A stretch of DNA of 64,000 nt from Sphingobium fontiphilum (GTDB lineage Bacteria > Pseudomonadota > Alphaproteobacteria > Sphingomonadales > Sphingomonadaceae), in assembly GCF_014196635.1 (NCBI RefSeq), contig NZ_JACIEB010000009.1:62001-126000 (forward strand), read 5' to 3'. Below the pieces are notes generated by a model. The model saw only the letters and a program-made list of their open reading frames with translations, ran no database searches and was not told where the DNA came from. Below are positions 12,055-20,027 of the stretch, in pieces (positions within the stretch are counted from its first letter, which is position 1; every line of letters begins with the position of its first letter). The translations under genes and the position numbers were made by a program.

Positions 12055-12083
12055 CACCTACGCCCGGAAAGGCGGCCCGTCAA
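12055..12083 (-). promoter_or_regulatory. Predicted promoter of tRNA-Glu
   Basis: Minus strand: -35 TTGACG (12078-12083), a 17-base spacer, -10 TAGGTG (12055-12060), about 40 bases before the tRNA. The layout matches those before the other three tRNA genes in the window. Confidence 0.55.
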
Positions 12084-12090
12084 GCCTGAC

Positions 12091-12123
12091 AAAAAACCAC
12101 CCCATGCGATTCGCATGGGGTGG
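12091..12123 (-). terminator. Strong rho-independent terminator
   Basis: Minus strand: a perfect 12-base-pair stem (CCACCCCATGCG with its complement, 12097-12123), a 3-base loop and six T residues (12096-12091). It ends the candidate small RNA and would also stop any read-through from the SapC gene before tRNA-Glu. Confidence 0.9.
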
Positions 12124-12201
12124 CCAGGGTTCAGGGAGGAGACGCCTCCACAAGGGAGGCATCCATATGGCTCACCCGAAAGGGGGACAGGTGCGCCATA
12201 T
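12091..12201 (-). ncRNA. Candidate trans-acting small RNA with anti-Shine-Dalgarno motifs
   Basis: About 110 nt, not annotated by similarity to any class I can name. From the predicted start near 12201 the RNA folds as follows: hairpin 1 (ATATGGC, 12195-12201, with GCCATAT, 12165-12171; inner CACC/GGTG; C-rich loop TGTCCCCCTTTC), hairpin 2 (GATGCCTCC with GGAGGCGTC, 12141-12164), a single-stranded TCTCCTCCCTGAACC linker (12124-12142), and a U-tailed terminator hairpin (12091-12123). The CUCCUCCC stretch can pair with ribosome-binding sites, as in several alphaproteobacterial Hfq-dependent RNAs that carry CCUCC loops. The alternative, a structured 3' UTR of the SapC gene, is less likely because a separate promoter precedes it. 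Confidence 0.55.
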
Positions 12202-12207
12202 ATGCTC

Positions 12208-12236
12208 AAGATAGGGCGAGAGACATTCCGTTGCAA
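12208..12236 (-). promoter_or_regulatory. Predicted promoter of the candidate small RNA
   Basis: Minus strand: -35 TTGCAA (12231-12236), exactly 17 bases, -10 TATCTT (12208-12213). It starts about 60 bases after the SapC stop codon and points to the structured region ending in the terminator at 12091. Confidence 0.55.
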
Positions 12237-12294
12237 GAGGGAACGGAAAATCTCTCCCCCAGACTTGATCGATGATGGACCAATCGGCCGCAGA

Positions 12295-13089
12295 TCAGGC
12301 TTCGGCCGGCGCAGGCTCAGTCGACACGATGGGGGCAATGGGGCCCTTGCCGAGTTGAACCTGACGCTCGAAAATCTCGCGAATCAGCTGGAGCGAAAAC
12401 AGGTGGGCGAACAGCAGCGGCAGCATGCCGTTCTGGTTGATCTTGCGCAGCTGGTCGCCACGAAGGTCGCGCAGCTTTTCTTCGTTGACCATGCGAAAAC
12501 CGCGATAGGTGAAGGGCTGTTCCAGACCGGGAGCCTGAATGGCGACTTCCCCGTCCATCAACAGATCCAGTTCCTTCAGATCCTTCATGAACTGGCCGGT
12601 GCGGGCCGCCGCCTGTTCAAAATCCTCACAGAATTTCAGGATGTTGGCGGTCACTTCAGTCGGCTTGCCATCATCGAACAGCTTGTTGCCCTCATCGAAC
12701 ACGCCGACGCTGGGCGTCGTCGGGTCGAAGCACAGCGACAATTCCTCGCCATCGGGGCGAAGCTTGGCCAGCATCCAGGGATAACGGCGGACATAGGCGG
12801 GGATATAAGTCGGCCCGGTCAGCCCGCCATTTTCATCCAGAAACACGTTGACGCCCTCATTAAGGCCCATCAGCGCCAGCGGCACCGGATCATTGCCAGC
12901 CGAAAAGATGATCGGCAGCATCCGCTGGGCCGCAGCAAATTCGTCGATCGTCAGCGGCACGGCGTGCTGCGTCGCCAGGTGCGGCGCGGCTTCGACTGAA
13001 CGCACGCTGTAATCGGCGTGATCGATGGTGCTGAGCGGCAACAGGTCATTGTAGAAGATGGGAAGCGATTGAGCGGGCGCGCTGGCCAT
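12295..13089 (-). CDS. SapC family protein
   Basis: 264 residues. The whole length matches the SapC-like family: LPIFYNDLLPLSTIDHADYS near the start, then VPLTIDEFAAAQRMLPIIF, LMGLNEGVNVFLDENG, a Tyr-rich YIPAYVRRYPW and the C-terminal FRMVNEEKLRDL. The family is named after a Campylobacter S-layer-linked protein, but its role in sphingomonads is not established; neighbours do not clarify it. Start placed at ATG 13089 (MASAPAQSLPIFY); two in-frame upstream ATGs would add non-conserved residues. A candidate small RNA and terminator follow. Confidence 0.85.
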   Translation of the reverse strand: MASAPAQSLPIFYNDLLPLSTIDHADYSVRSVEAAPHLATQHAVPLTIDEFAAAQRMLPIIFSAGNDPVPLALMGLNEGVNVFLDENGGLTGPTYIPAYVRRYPWMLAKLRPDGEELSLCFDPTTPSVGVFDEGNKLFDDGKPTEVTANILKFCEDFEQAAARTGQFMKDLKELDLLMDGEVAIQAPGLEQPFTYRGFRMVNEEKLRDLRGDQLRKINQNGMLPLLFAHLFSLQLIREIFERQVQLGKGPIAPIVSTEPAPAEA

Positions 13090-13208
13090 GATGTGTTTCC
13101 GTTCTGTCATGTTGGGGCGATGCGCCAGGGCCCACCACCGTTCCATTACTGCCCCAGCGACCTAATGACGTTGACCGGTGGAGGCAATGGTTTTGCGCCC
13201 TGCGATGG

Positions 13209-14666
13209 TCATCCTTCGCCCGGCAGCGGGATCAGCTTTTCGGGGTTCATCAGCCCCAGGGGATCGAAGGCCGCCTTGATCGCGCGCAACGCCGACAGCC
13301 GCGCCGGCCCGGCCAGCCGCCCCAACTCCGCCCGCTTCATTTGACCGATGCCATGTTCAGCCGAAATCGAGCCGCCAGCCGCGACCACCGCGTCATGCAC
13401 GAAGGCGCTGATTTCCTTGCCCTGCGCGGCAATCCACGCCGGGCCATCGCCGGTCCCGGCCGGGGCGCGGACATGAAAATGGACGTTGCCATCACCCAGA
13501 TGGCCAAAGGATGAGGCGGTCGTGCCGGGGAAACGGGCCATAGCCGCCGCCGCTTCCTCCACCATGAAGGCGGGCATCCGCGCGACCGGCACGCTGATGT
13601 CGAACTGCAGGGCGGGGCCCTGCGCCTTTTCCGCGGGCGAAAGCGATTCGCGCAGCCGCCAGAAGGCGTCCGCCTGCGACTCGTTGACGGCGATCGCGGC
13701 ATCAATGGCGATCCCCGCCTCCATAGCCTTGCCCAATGCCGCTTCCAGCCGTTCGCCCGGCGTCGGATCGCCGGATGTCGCGTGATCGACTTCGATCAGC
13801 ACATGCCATGGCGTGCGCGTTTCAATGGGACAGCGCGCATCGGGCAGATAGTCGAGCACATGGCCCAGGCCATCGTCGGCCACGACTTCAAAACCTTCGA
13901 CGCTGTCGCCCAGCTCGCCTTCGATCAGGCGCAGCAGATCGAGCGCGGCGGCGGGGCTTTCCACCCCCACCCATCCTACGGCCCGCGCGGCGATGGCGGG
14001 CACGAGGCGCAGCGAGGCCGCCGTCACGATCCCCAAAGTCCCTTCCGCCCCGATCAGCAATTGCTTGATGTCATAACCGCGATTGTCCTTCTTGAGCGGA
14101 TCGAGCCCAGAGAAGATGCTGCCATCGGGCAGAACCGCCTCGATGCCGTCGACCAGCGCCCGCATCGTGCCATGGCGCAGAACCTGCGTGCCGCCCGCAT
14201 TGGTCGAAATCAGGCCGCCAATGGTGGCTGATCCCTTGGCGCCCAGGCTGAGGGGAAAGCGCCGCCCTACCCCATCGGCCGCGTCGTGCAGGGTCGAGAG
14301 GATGACGCCGGCCTCACAGACGGCGATATTGTCGGCGGCGGAAATCGAACGGATATGGTTCAACCGGCGCAGCGACAGGATCAGAGCCCTGCCATCGGCG
14401 GGCGGCGTCGCGCCGCCGACCATCGACGTATTGCCGCCCTGTGGCGTGAGCGGAATGCGCAGTTCAGTGGCCAGCCCCACCACCGCCGAAACCTCCGCCG
14501 TGTCGGCCGGGGACAGGATCGCCGCCGCCTTGCCATGGAAACGCCCGCGCCAGTCGCTGGTCCAGGGCGCAATGGCGTCGGGATCGTCGGTGAAGCCCTT
14601 CGGACCGAGCAGGTCAGCAAAGCGGGCAAGCGTTTCGGGCGCAATGGAGAGGTTTTCTTTGGTCAT
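13209..14666 (-). CDS. FAD-binding oxidase/2-hydroxyacid dehydrogenase (GlcD/D2HGDH type)
   Basis: 485 residues with the p-cresol-methylhydroxylase-type FAD fold: LTPQGGNTSMVGGATP and GLISTNAGGTQVLRHG contact FAD, and LLIGAEGTLGIVTAA closes that domain. The C-terminal FAD-oxidase domain has the metal-site run FGHLGDGNVHFHV and SAEHGIGQMKR. This layout fits D-2-hydroxyglutarate or D-lactate/glycolate dehydrogenases, which pass electrons to an ETF or a quinone pool; the sequence alone does not choose among them. No GlcE/GlcF subunits are adjacent, which favours the single-subunit 2-hydroxyglutarate type. Confidence 0.88.
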   Translation of the reverse strand: MTKENLSIAPETLARFADLLGPKGFTDDPDAIAPWTSDWRGRFHGKAAAILSPADTAEVSAVVGLATELRIPLTPQGGNTSMVGGATPPADGRALILSLRRLNHIRSISAADNIAVCEAGVILSTLHDAADGVGRRFPLSLGAKGSATIGGLISTNAGGTQVLRHGTMRALVDGIEAVLPDGSIFSGLDPLKKDNRGYDIKQLLIGAEGTLGIVTAASLRLVPAIAARAVGWVGVESPAAALDLLRLIEGELGDSVEGFEVVADDGLGHVLDYLPDARCPIETRTPWHVLIEVDHATSGDPTPGERLEAALGKAMEAGIAIDAAIAVNESQADAFWRLRESLSPAEKAQGPALQFDISVPVARMPAFMVEEAAAAMARFPGTTASSFGHLGDGNVHFHVRAPAGTGDGPAWIAAQGKEISAFVHDAVVAAGGSISAEHGIGQMKRAELGRLAGPARLSALRAIKAAFDPLGLMNPEKLIPLPGEG

Positions 14667-14744
14667 ACGGCCATTCTATGCCCCGCAATTCATGCAATGT
14701 TCAACCGTCAGCGCCTAACCCGACCGCCGTTAAAGGGGTTCGCT

Positions 14745-15164
14745 TTGTTTCATTCCGTCCTGTTGCTGCTGCTCGCGCCGGATGCCGATCCGACCCAGTG
14801 GGCGCAATTGACCATCGAACAGCGCGTCATCATTCGCGTGCCGATGGCCCGCGCGCGGGGACTCGAGCGCAAGGTGGAAAAACCGACGGAGTGGAAGGAA
14901 AGGAAAGGGCCCAAATGCATCGCCATCCGGTCCATCCGTGGCGCATCGATCACATCCCCACGCGGCGTTGACCTGATATTGGCGGATGGCCATCGCTATC
15001 GGGCGCATCTGGAGCGCGGATGCCGATCGGTCGGCTTCTACGCGGGCTTCTATGTCGAACCGTCCCGCGACGGCTCTTTATGTTCGCGACGGGATGAATT
15101 GCAGTCGCGCAACGGCATGGCCTGCGTGGTCGACAGTTTCAAGCGTCTGGTGGAGGATGATTGA
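14745..15164 (+). CDS. Uncharacterised exported protein
   Basis: 139 residues from a TTG start at 14745 preceded by AAGGGG (14733-14738); an in-frame ATG at 14697 lacks a ribosome site. The N-terminus FHSVLLLLLAPDADP is a short hydrophobic leader. The body is basic, carries several Cys (GPKCIAIRS, LERGCRSVGFY, SLCSRRDE, MACVVDS) that could form disulfides, and a predicted beta-rich core. I cannot assign a family. It precedes the helicase gene with no obvious link. Confidence 0.6.
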   Translation: MFHSVLLLLLAPDADPTQWAQLTIEQRVIIRVPMARARGLERKVEKPTEWKERKGPKCIAIRSIRGASITSPRGVDLILADGHRYRAHLERGCRSVGFYAGFYVEPSRDGSLCSRRDELQSRNGMACVVDSFKRLVEDD

Positions 15165-15285
15165 CCCCGACCGCTAACGCAATTTCTTGGGATTTCCTTG
15201 ACAAATCGGGTGGTTTTCCCCAAGGGCGCAGGGTTACCGCCCGTCCTTCGGCGTGGCGGCGTTATTCCTTGTCCCGGACATTTGC

Positions 15286-16677
15286 ATGACTTTTGCCGAT
15301 CTCGGCCTTTCCGATGAATTATTGAGGGCCGTCACCGAATCCGGTTACGACACGCCCACGCCCATTCAGGCGCAGGCCATCCCTTCCGTGCTGATGATGC
15401 GCGACATCATCGGCATCGCCCAGACCGGCACGGGCAAGACAGCCAGCTTCGTGCTGCCGATGATCGACATATTGGCCCATGGCCGCGCCCGCGCGCTGAT
15501 GCCGCGCAGCCTGATCCTGGAGCCGACGCGCGAACTGGCCGCGCAGGTGGCCGAGAACTTCGAGAAATACGGCAAATATCACAAGCTATCCATGGCGTTG
15601 CTGATCGGCGGCGTGCAGATGGGCGATCAGATCAAGGCGCTGGAAAAGGGCGTTGACGTGCTTATCGCCACGCCCGGTCGCCTGATGGACCTGTTCGGCC
15701 GGGGCAAGATCATGCTTAACGGTTGCAACCTGCTGGTGATCGACGAAGCCGACCGGATGCTCGACATGGGCTTCATCCCCGACATCGAGGAAATCTGTTC
15801 CAAGCTGCCCGCCCAGCGGCAAACGCTGCTGTTTTCGGCGACCATGCCGCCGGTCATCAAGAAACTGGCCGACAAATTCCTGTCCAACCCCAAATCGATT
15901 GAGGTGGCGCGGCCCGCCACCGCCTCCACCAACATCACCCAGAGGCTGGTGAAGGTCGATTCGCGCAAGAAGCGCGAAACGCTGTGCGCCATGCTGGAAG
16001 CGGAAGCGGTGAGCAGTTCGGTCATCTTCTGCAACCGCAAGACGACTGTGCGGGAACTCAACAAGAGCCTCCAGCGCATGGGTTTCCGTTCAGGCGAAAT
16101 CCATGGCGACATCGATCAGGCGTCGCGCATCGCCGAACTGGAGCGGTTCCGCGACGGCACCGTCAACATATTGGTTGCTTCCGACGTGGCGGCGCGCGGG
16201 CTGGACATCAAGGGCGTATCCCACGTGTTCAACTATGACGCGCCCTGGCACCCGGACGATTATGTCCATCGCATCGGCCGCACCGGCCGCGCCGGGGCGT
16301 CCGGCGTCGCCTATACCTTCGTCACCGAAGCCGACGCCGAGGCGATCGACAATATCCAGAAGCTGATCGGCACGAAGATCGACTATGTCGAGGGCGCAAA
16401 GCCCCGTCCGGCCGAAAAGGCGCCGGAGGACAAGGCGCCTGTCGACCGGAAGCGCTCGAACAAGGACGGCGAGGAAAGCCGGAGCAAGAGGGAACCTCGC
16501 CGCGAAAAGCCGGACCGGAGCGCGGAAAAGCCCCGCGAGGAACGCGCAGAACGCCCGGCGCGCGCCGCCGATCAGGCCCCCGCCCGCCCCCGCCGCGATG
16601 GCCGCCATGACGATGGCCCGGATGAAGGCTGGAACGGTCCGGTCCCCGAATTCCTGAACTTCGGTTTCAGCAACTGA
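15286..16677 (+). CDS. DEAD-box ATP-dependent RNA helicase (RhlE-like)
   Basis: 463 residues. All core motifs are in order: Q motif PTPIQAQAIP, Walker A AQTGTGKT, PTRELAAQ, TPGRLMDL, VIDEADRMLDMGF, LFSATMPP, VIFCNRKTTV, ARGLDIKGV and HRIGRTGRAG. A ~100-residue Arg/Lys/Asp-rich disordered tail (from about residue 370) resembles the RNA-binding tails of RhlE proteins. Likely roles are ribosome assembly and mRNA turnover. Start at ATG 15286 (MTFADLGLSDELL) matches the family. A weak CGGGCG/CGCCCG hairpin follows at 16685-16702 without a T-run. Confidence 0.94.
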   Translation: MTFADLGLSDELLRAVTESGYDTPTPIQAQAIPSVLMMRDIIGIAQTGTGKTASFVLPMIDILAHGRARALMPRSLILEPTRELAAQVAENFEKYGKYHKLSMALLIGGVQMGDQIKALEKGVDVLIATPGRLMDLFGRGKIMLNGCNLLVIDEADRMLDMGFIPDIEEICSKLPAQRQTLLFSATMPPVIKKLADKFLSNPKSIEVARPATASTNITQRLVKVDSRKKRETLCAMLEAEAVSSSVIFCNRKTTVRELNKSLQRMGFRSGEIHGDIDQASRIAELERFRDGTVNILVASDVAARGLDIKGVSHVFNYDAPWHPDDYVHRIGRTGRAGASGVAYTFVTEADAEAIDNIQKLIGTKIDYVEGAKPRPAEKAPEDKAPVDRKRSNKDGEESRSKREPRREKPDRSAEKPREERAERPARAADQAPARPRRDGRHDDGPDEGWNGPVPEFLNFGFSN

Positions 16678-16708
16678 CCCTGCACGGGCGTTGTTTCGCC
16701 CGCGTCAG

Positions 16709-17482
16709 TCAGCTTCGCAATTCCACCCATGTCGGCGCATGATCGCTGGCCTTTTCGCGTCCACGGAAGGCGCAATCGACCTGTGCGTCGATCAGGCGGT
16801 CGGCCGCCGCCGGGCTGAGCAGCAGATGGTCGATGCGGAAACCGGCGTCGCGCGGCCAGGCGCCGGCCTGATAATCCCAATAGGTCCACACCCCACCGGC
16901 CGGATGGCGGCTGAGGATCGCGTCGGTCCACCCGTCGTTGAGCAGACGGCGATAGGCGGCCCGGCTTTCGGGCTGCATCAGCGCATCATCGGCCATGGCC
17001 TTGACCGAAAAGACATCGGCGTCGCGCGGGATGACATTATAATCGCCAGCCAGGATGGCGGGTGCTTCCTCCGCCCAGATTTGCGCCGCGCGGGCGCGCA
17101 GCCGCTCCATCCAGCGCAGCTTATAGTCGAATTTGGGGCCAGGCTGCGGATTGCCGTTGGGCAGATAAATGGAGGCGACCCGCACCCCCTTCACATCCGC
17201 CTCCAGATATCGGCTCTGCTCGTCCTCAGGCTCTCCATCAAGGCCCCGCCGCACTTCGACGGGCGTTTCGCCGCGCGCCAGGATGGCGACGCCGTTGAAA
17301 CCCTTCTGCCCGAGCCAGATGGCGCCATAACCGGCCTGCTCAATATCCTTCGCCGGGAAAGTCTCGTCGGAAGTTTTGAGTTCCTGCAGACAGGCGATGT
17401 CGGGCCGCGTTTCTTCCAGCCATTCGATCAGGCGCGGCAGGCGCGCCTTGATGCCGTTGATGTTGAAAGTGGCGATGCGCAT
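16709..17482 (-). CDS. xthA: Exodeoxyribonuclease III / AP endonuclease
   Basis: 257 residues, the standard length. The endonuclease-exonuclease-phosphatase fold has MRIATFNINGIKARL, the metal ligand in CLQELKT, AGDYNVIPRDADV, FRIDHLLLSP, and the catalytic SDHAP near the end. It cuts 5' to abasic sites and trims 3' blocking groups in base-excision repair. It is followed on the same strand, upstream, by the Fe-S carrier gene but has its own 60-base gap. Intact. Confidence 0.95.
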   Translation of the reverse strand: MRIATFNINGIKARLPRLIEWLEETRPDIACLQELKTSDETFPAKDIEQAGYGAIWLGQKGFNGVAILARGETPVEVRRGLDGEPEDEQSRYLEADVKGVRVASIYLPNGNPQPGPKFDYKLRWMERLRARAAQIWAEEAPAILAGDYNVIPRDADVFSVKAMADDALMQPESRAAYRRLLNDGWTDAILSRHPAGGVWTYWDYQAGAWPRDAGFRIDHLLLSPAAADRLIDAQVDCAFRGREKASDHAPTWVELRS

Positions 17483-17542
17483 GGAACGGGTCTCCTCGCC
17501 AGCCTCCCTAATGGCAAGATCGGCCCTTGGCCACTATGCCGG

Positions 17543-17869
17543 TCAGACCGAGAAGCTGGACCCGCAACCGCAACCAGCGGTGGCGTTGGGGTTCGTCACC
17601 TTGAACGCCGCGCCGCCCAGATCGGACACGAAATCGACCGCCGACCCGCGAACCAGATCGAGGCTTACATCGTCGACGACCAGCGTCACGCCGTCGGTTT
17701 CGACCGACACATCGTCAGCCTCCACGGCATCGGCCAGGCCAAAACGATATTGGAAGCCCGAACAGCCGCCCCCTTCAACCGCCAGACGCAAGATGGCGGG
17801 CTTGCCCTGCTTGGCGGCGATGGTCGCAACACGGGCAGCGGCGGACGGGGTCAGTTGAATGTCGCTCAT
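17543..17869 (-). CDS. erpA: A-type iron-sulfur carrier protein (ErpA/IscA family)
   Basis: 108 residues. It carries the three cluster-binding cysteines of A-type carriers: one in VEGGGCSGFQYRFG and two in the C-terminal GCGCGSSFSV. The protein delivers [4Fe-4S] or [2Fe-2S] clusters to apo-enzymes. No suf or isc genes are adjacent; a strong hairpin at 17892-17925 separates it from the upstream M23 gene. ErpA is the best name, but IscA and SufA cannot be excluded without a phylogeny. Confidence 0.9.
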   Translation of the reverse strand: MSDIQLTPSAAARVATIAAKQGKPAILRLAVEGGGCSGFQYRFGLADAVEADDVSVETDGVTLVVDDVSLDLVRGSAVDFVSDLGGAAFKVTNPNATAGCGCGSSFSV

Positions 17870-17891
17870 GCCGCCAAGATAGGGACAAGCA

Positions 17892-17925
17892 AAAGGCCCG
17901 GCAAGCTATGTGCTGCCGGGCCTTT
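17892..17925 (-). terminator. Rho-independent terminator after the M23 peptidase gene
   Basis: A perfect 12-base-pair stem AAAGGCCCGGCA (17892-17903) with its complement (17914-17925) and a 10-base loop. On the minus strand it ends GGGCCTTTTGC. It would end the M23 peptidase transcript before the erpA gene. Confidence 0.8.
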
Positions 17926-17945
17926 GCTTTTAACCGAAACAGGGA

Positions 17946-18668
17946 TCAGTCGGCCGCCTTTTCCTGCGCGCGGGTCGGGCCGCCCATGGCGACCGGCGGC
18001 TTGGCGTTCATCGCCACCAGATAATCGGGACCGGCGACGAAGGGCAGCGGGTTGACGGCGGCGCCTTCCACCCGGACTTCGTAATGAAGATGGCTGCCGG
18101 TCGAACGGCCGGTCGAGCCCATAAGACCGATGATCTGGCCGCGTTTCACGAAGCTGTTGGCCGCCACCAGCAGCTTCGACATGTGCCCATAACGGGTTTC
18201 CATGCCATTGCCGTGCGAAATCTGGACGAGGTTGCCATAACCGCTAGCCCAGCCGGAGCGGCTGACGATGCCATCGGCGGTGGCGCGGATCGGCGTACCG
18301 ATCGGGCCGGGAATGTCGATGCCCTTGTGCATCCGCGCGCCGCCGTTGAACGGGTCGGAACGCACGCCGAAATTGGATGTGAGGCTCAGCTTTTCGACCG
18401 GGCGGCCCGAGGGGATATAGGCGGCCGACTTGGTCGAACCGTCCAGACGCTCCATCGAGGAGAAGAGGCTGGCGAAAGCGGCGTCGCCCTGACCCAGCGG
18501 GCTGGCTTCGCTGACGTCGCCATAGGGATCGTCATCATCCGTCGCATGGGCCGGCGCGGCGGCGGCCATCAGACCGGCTGCACCCGCAAGGGCGGCGATC
18601 CGAGCCTTTTTTGCGATGATGTGGAACCAGAGTGACGTGCGACCGTTATTGGTAGGAAGGTTATTCAT
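17946..18668 (-). CDS. Secreted M23 family metallopeptidase (LytM domain)
   Basis: 240 residues. A long basic N-terminus and a hydrophobic segment (AALAGAAGLMAAAAPAHA) form a signal peptide. The C-terminal LytM/M23 domain keeps the zinc ligands: MHKGID (His and Asp) and GSHLHYEVRVEG (HxH), with the fold marker GYGNLVQISHGNG. It should cut peptidoglycan cross-bridges or regulate amidases in the periplasm. It stands alone, with terminators or gaps on both sides. Confidence 0.9.
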   Translation of the reverse strand: MNNLPTNNGRTSLWFHIIAKKARIAALAGAAGLMAAAAPAHATDDDDPYGDVSEASPLGQGDAAFASLFSSMERLDGSTKSAAYIPSGRPVEKLSLTSNFGVRSDPFNGGARMHKGIDIPGPIGTPIRATADGIVSRSGWASGYGNLVQISHGNGMETRYGHMSKLLVAANSFVKRGQIIGLMGSTGRSTGSHLHYEVRVEGAAVNPLPFVAGPDYLVAMNAKPPVAMGGPTRAQEKAAD

Positions 18669-18774
18669 GCAGACCCCGACTAACCCGCCCGGATCTTTTT
18701 CGATCCGTGGCGTATTCCCCGTTCAACAAAGCAGCTTGGCTGCCCCCGACGAGTTGGAGACTGCCCATCCCCGC

Positions 18775-19566
18775 TCAGCTTGCAAGCGGCGAGTAGAAAT
18801 CGCGCGTTAAACCGGCCTCGTGACGCGCCGAGTCGTTGAATGGAGGCTTAATGCCTCCCCGAAAATGGCGCTGAACCAACAATTGATAATGGGCCGCCGC
18901 ATCCAGCGACAAATGGTTCGTCGCGCTGCGGAACCATTTCGTCCCGGCCGAAACATGGCGAATCTCGTCGCGCATAATGCGCCGCAGCATCTTCGCCGAC
19001 ACCATGTCGCCCGCCGCTTCGAACCGCGCGATGGTGGCGGGCGTGATGTCGAGCGCCCGCGCCTCCAGCACCATCGGCACGATGGCGAGCCGCGCCAGCG
19101 GATCATGCGCCGTCTCCTGCGCTGCCTGCCACAGCCCGTCATGCGCAGGCAGAGCGCCATAATGGCTGCCCAGCGATCGCAACCGCCGGTCGAGCAGGGC
19201 AAAGTGCATCGCCTCATCCGCGCCGACCCGCAGCCAGTCGGTCAGGAAGGCGCGCGGAAAGCCCGCCCCGAACCGCCCGGCCATGTCGAAGGCAAGGTCA
19301 ATGGCGACAAATTCGATATGGGCGAGCGCATGAAGCATGGCGATCCGCGCGCGCAGCGATCCGCCCTTGCCCCGCCGCGGCATTTGCGTCGGCGGCAGCA
19401 ATTCGGGCCGATCGGGCCGAGCCGGGCGCTCGGGCATGGCCACGTCACACGCCTCGCCGATCCGCCCCAGCCGCCATCCCCGCGCGACGGACCGCGCCAG
19501 CATCACCTTGGCATGGGGGTCGGCGGTCAGCAGGACATCACGGCACGCCCGACCGATTGTCGTCAA
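18775..19566 (-). CDS. DUF455 family ferritin-like protein
   Basis: 263 residues. The helical bundle has the family's metal-binding runs ALAHIEFVAIDLAFD, VGADEAMHFALLDRR and IMRDEIRHVSAGTKWF (Glu and His pairs), typical of ferritin-like DUF455 proteins of unknown role. I place the start at TTG 19566, which overlaps the bcp stop (TTGA), so it is translationally coupled to the peroxiredoxin gene. The coupling suggests a role in iron or oxidative-stress handling, but that is inference. Confidence 0.83.
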   Translation of the reverse strand: MTTIGRACRDVLLTADPHAKVMLARSVARGWRLGRIGEACDVAMPERPARPDRPELLPPTQMPRRGKGGSLRARIAMLHALAHIEFVAIDLAFDMAGRFGAGFPRAFLTDWLRVGADEAMHFALLDRRLRSLGSHYGALPAHDGLWQAAQETAHDPLARLAIVPMVLEARALDITPATIARFEAAGDMVSAKMLRRIMRDEIRHVSAGTKWFRSATNHLSLDAAAHYQLLVQRHFRGGIKPPFNDSARHEAGLTRDFYSPLAS

Positions 19567-20027
19567 AGCGCCTTTACCGCGTCCAGCACCTCGGCGGCAT
19601 GGCCCTTCACTTTCACCTTGGGCCAGACGCGCAAGACAGCGCCATCGGCCCCGATCAGGAAGGTCGCGCGCGCAATGCCCATATAGGTGCGGCCATACAT
19701 GGATTTTTCCACCCATGTGCCGAACGCTTCGCAAAAACCATCATCCTCGTCCGACGCCAGCGTGACGCGCAGGCCGTATTTTTCCGCGAATTTGGCGAGC
19801 TTTGCGGGCTTGTCCTTCGACACGCCGACCACCGGCACGCCGGCCGCCGCGAAATCATCCGCCAGCGCGGTGAAATCCTTCGCCTCACTGGTGCAGCCGG
19901 GGGTGTCCGCCTTGGGATAGAAATAGACCACCAGCGGCTTGCCCAGATAGCGGTCCAGCGTGAAGGACGCGCCGTCGCTATCCTTCACCGGGACGCCGGG
20001 AACCTTGTCGCCTTCGCTCAACATCAT
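19563..20027 (-). CDS. bcp: Thiol peroxidase Bcp (peroxiredoxin Q family)
   Basis: 154 residues reducing peroxides with a peroxidatic Cys in FYPKADTPGCTSEAKDF. The usual resolving Cys five residues later is replaced by Lys (CTSEAK), so this is a one-Cys-type Bcp that needs an outside thiol, or uses another Cys such as the one in GFCEAFGTW. The start at 20027 has GGGGAG just upstream and overlaps the end of glnE by 4 bases; the stop overlaps DUF455. The three genes look like one transcription unit. Confidence 0.93.
   Translation of the reverse strand: MMLSEGDKVPGVPVKDSDGASFTLDRYLGKPLVVYFYPKADTPGCTSEAKDFTALADDFAAAGVPVVGVSKDKPAKLAKFAEKYGLRVTLASDEDDGFCEAFGTWVEKSMYGRTYMGIARATFLIGADGAVLRVWPKVKVKGHAAEVLDAVKAL

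Noticed and set aside
18623-18647. Exact GGAAC-N16-CGTT (EcfG consensus) on the plus strand
   Set aside because: It lies inside the start of the M23 peptidase gene and reads towards no convincing gene. In a window this size about one such match is expected by chance.
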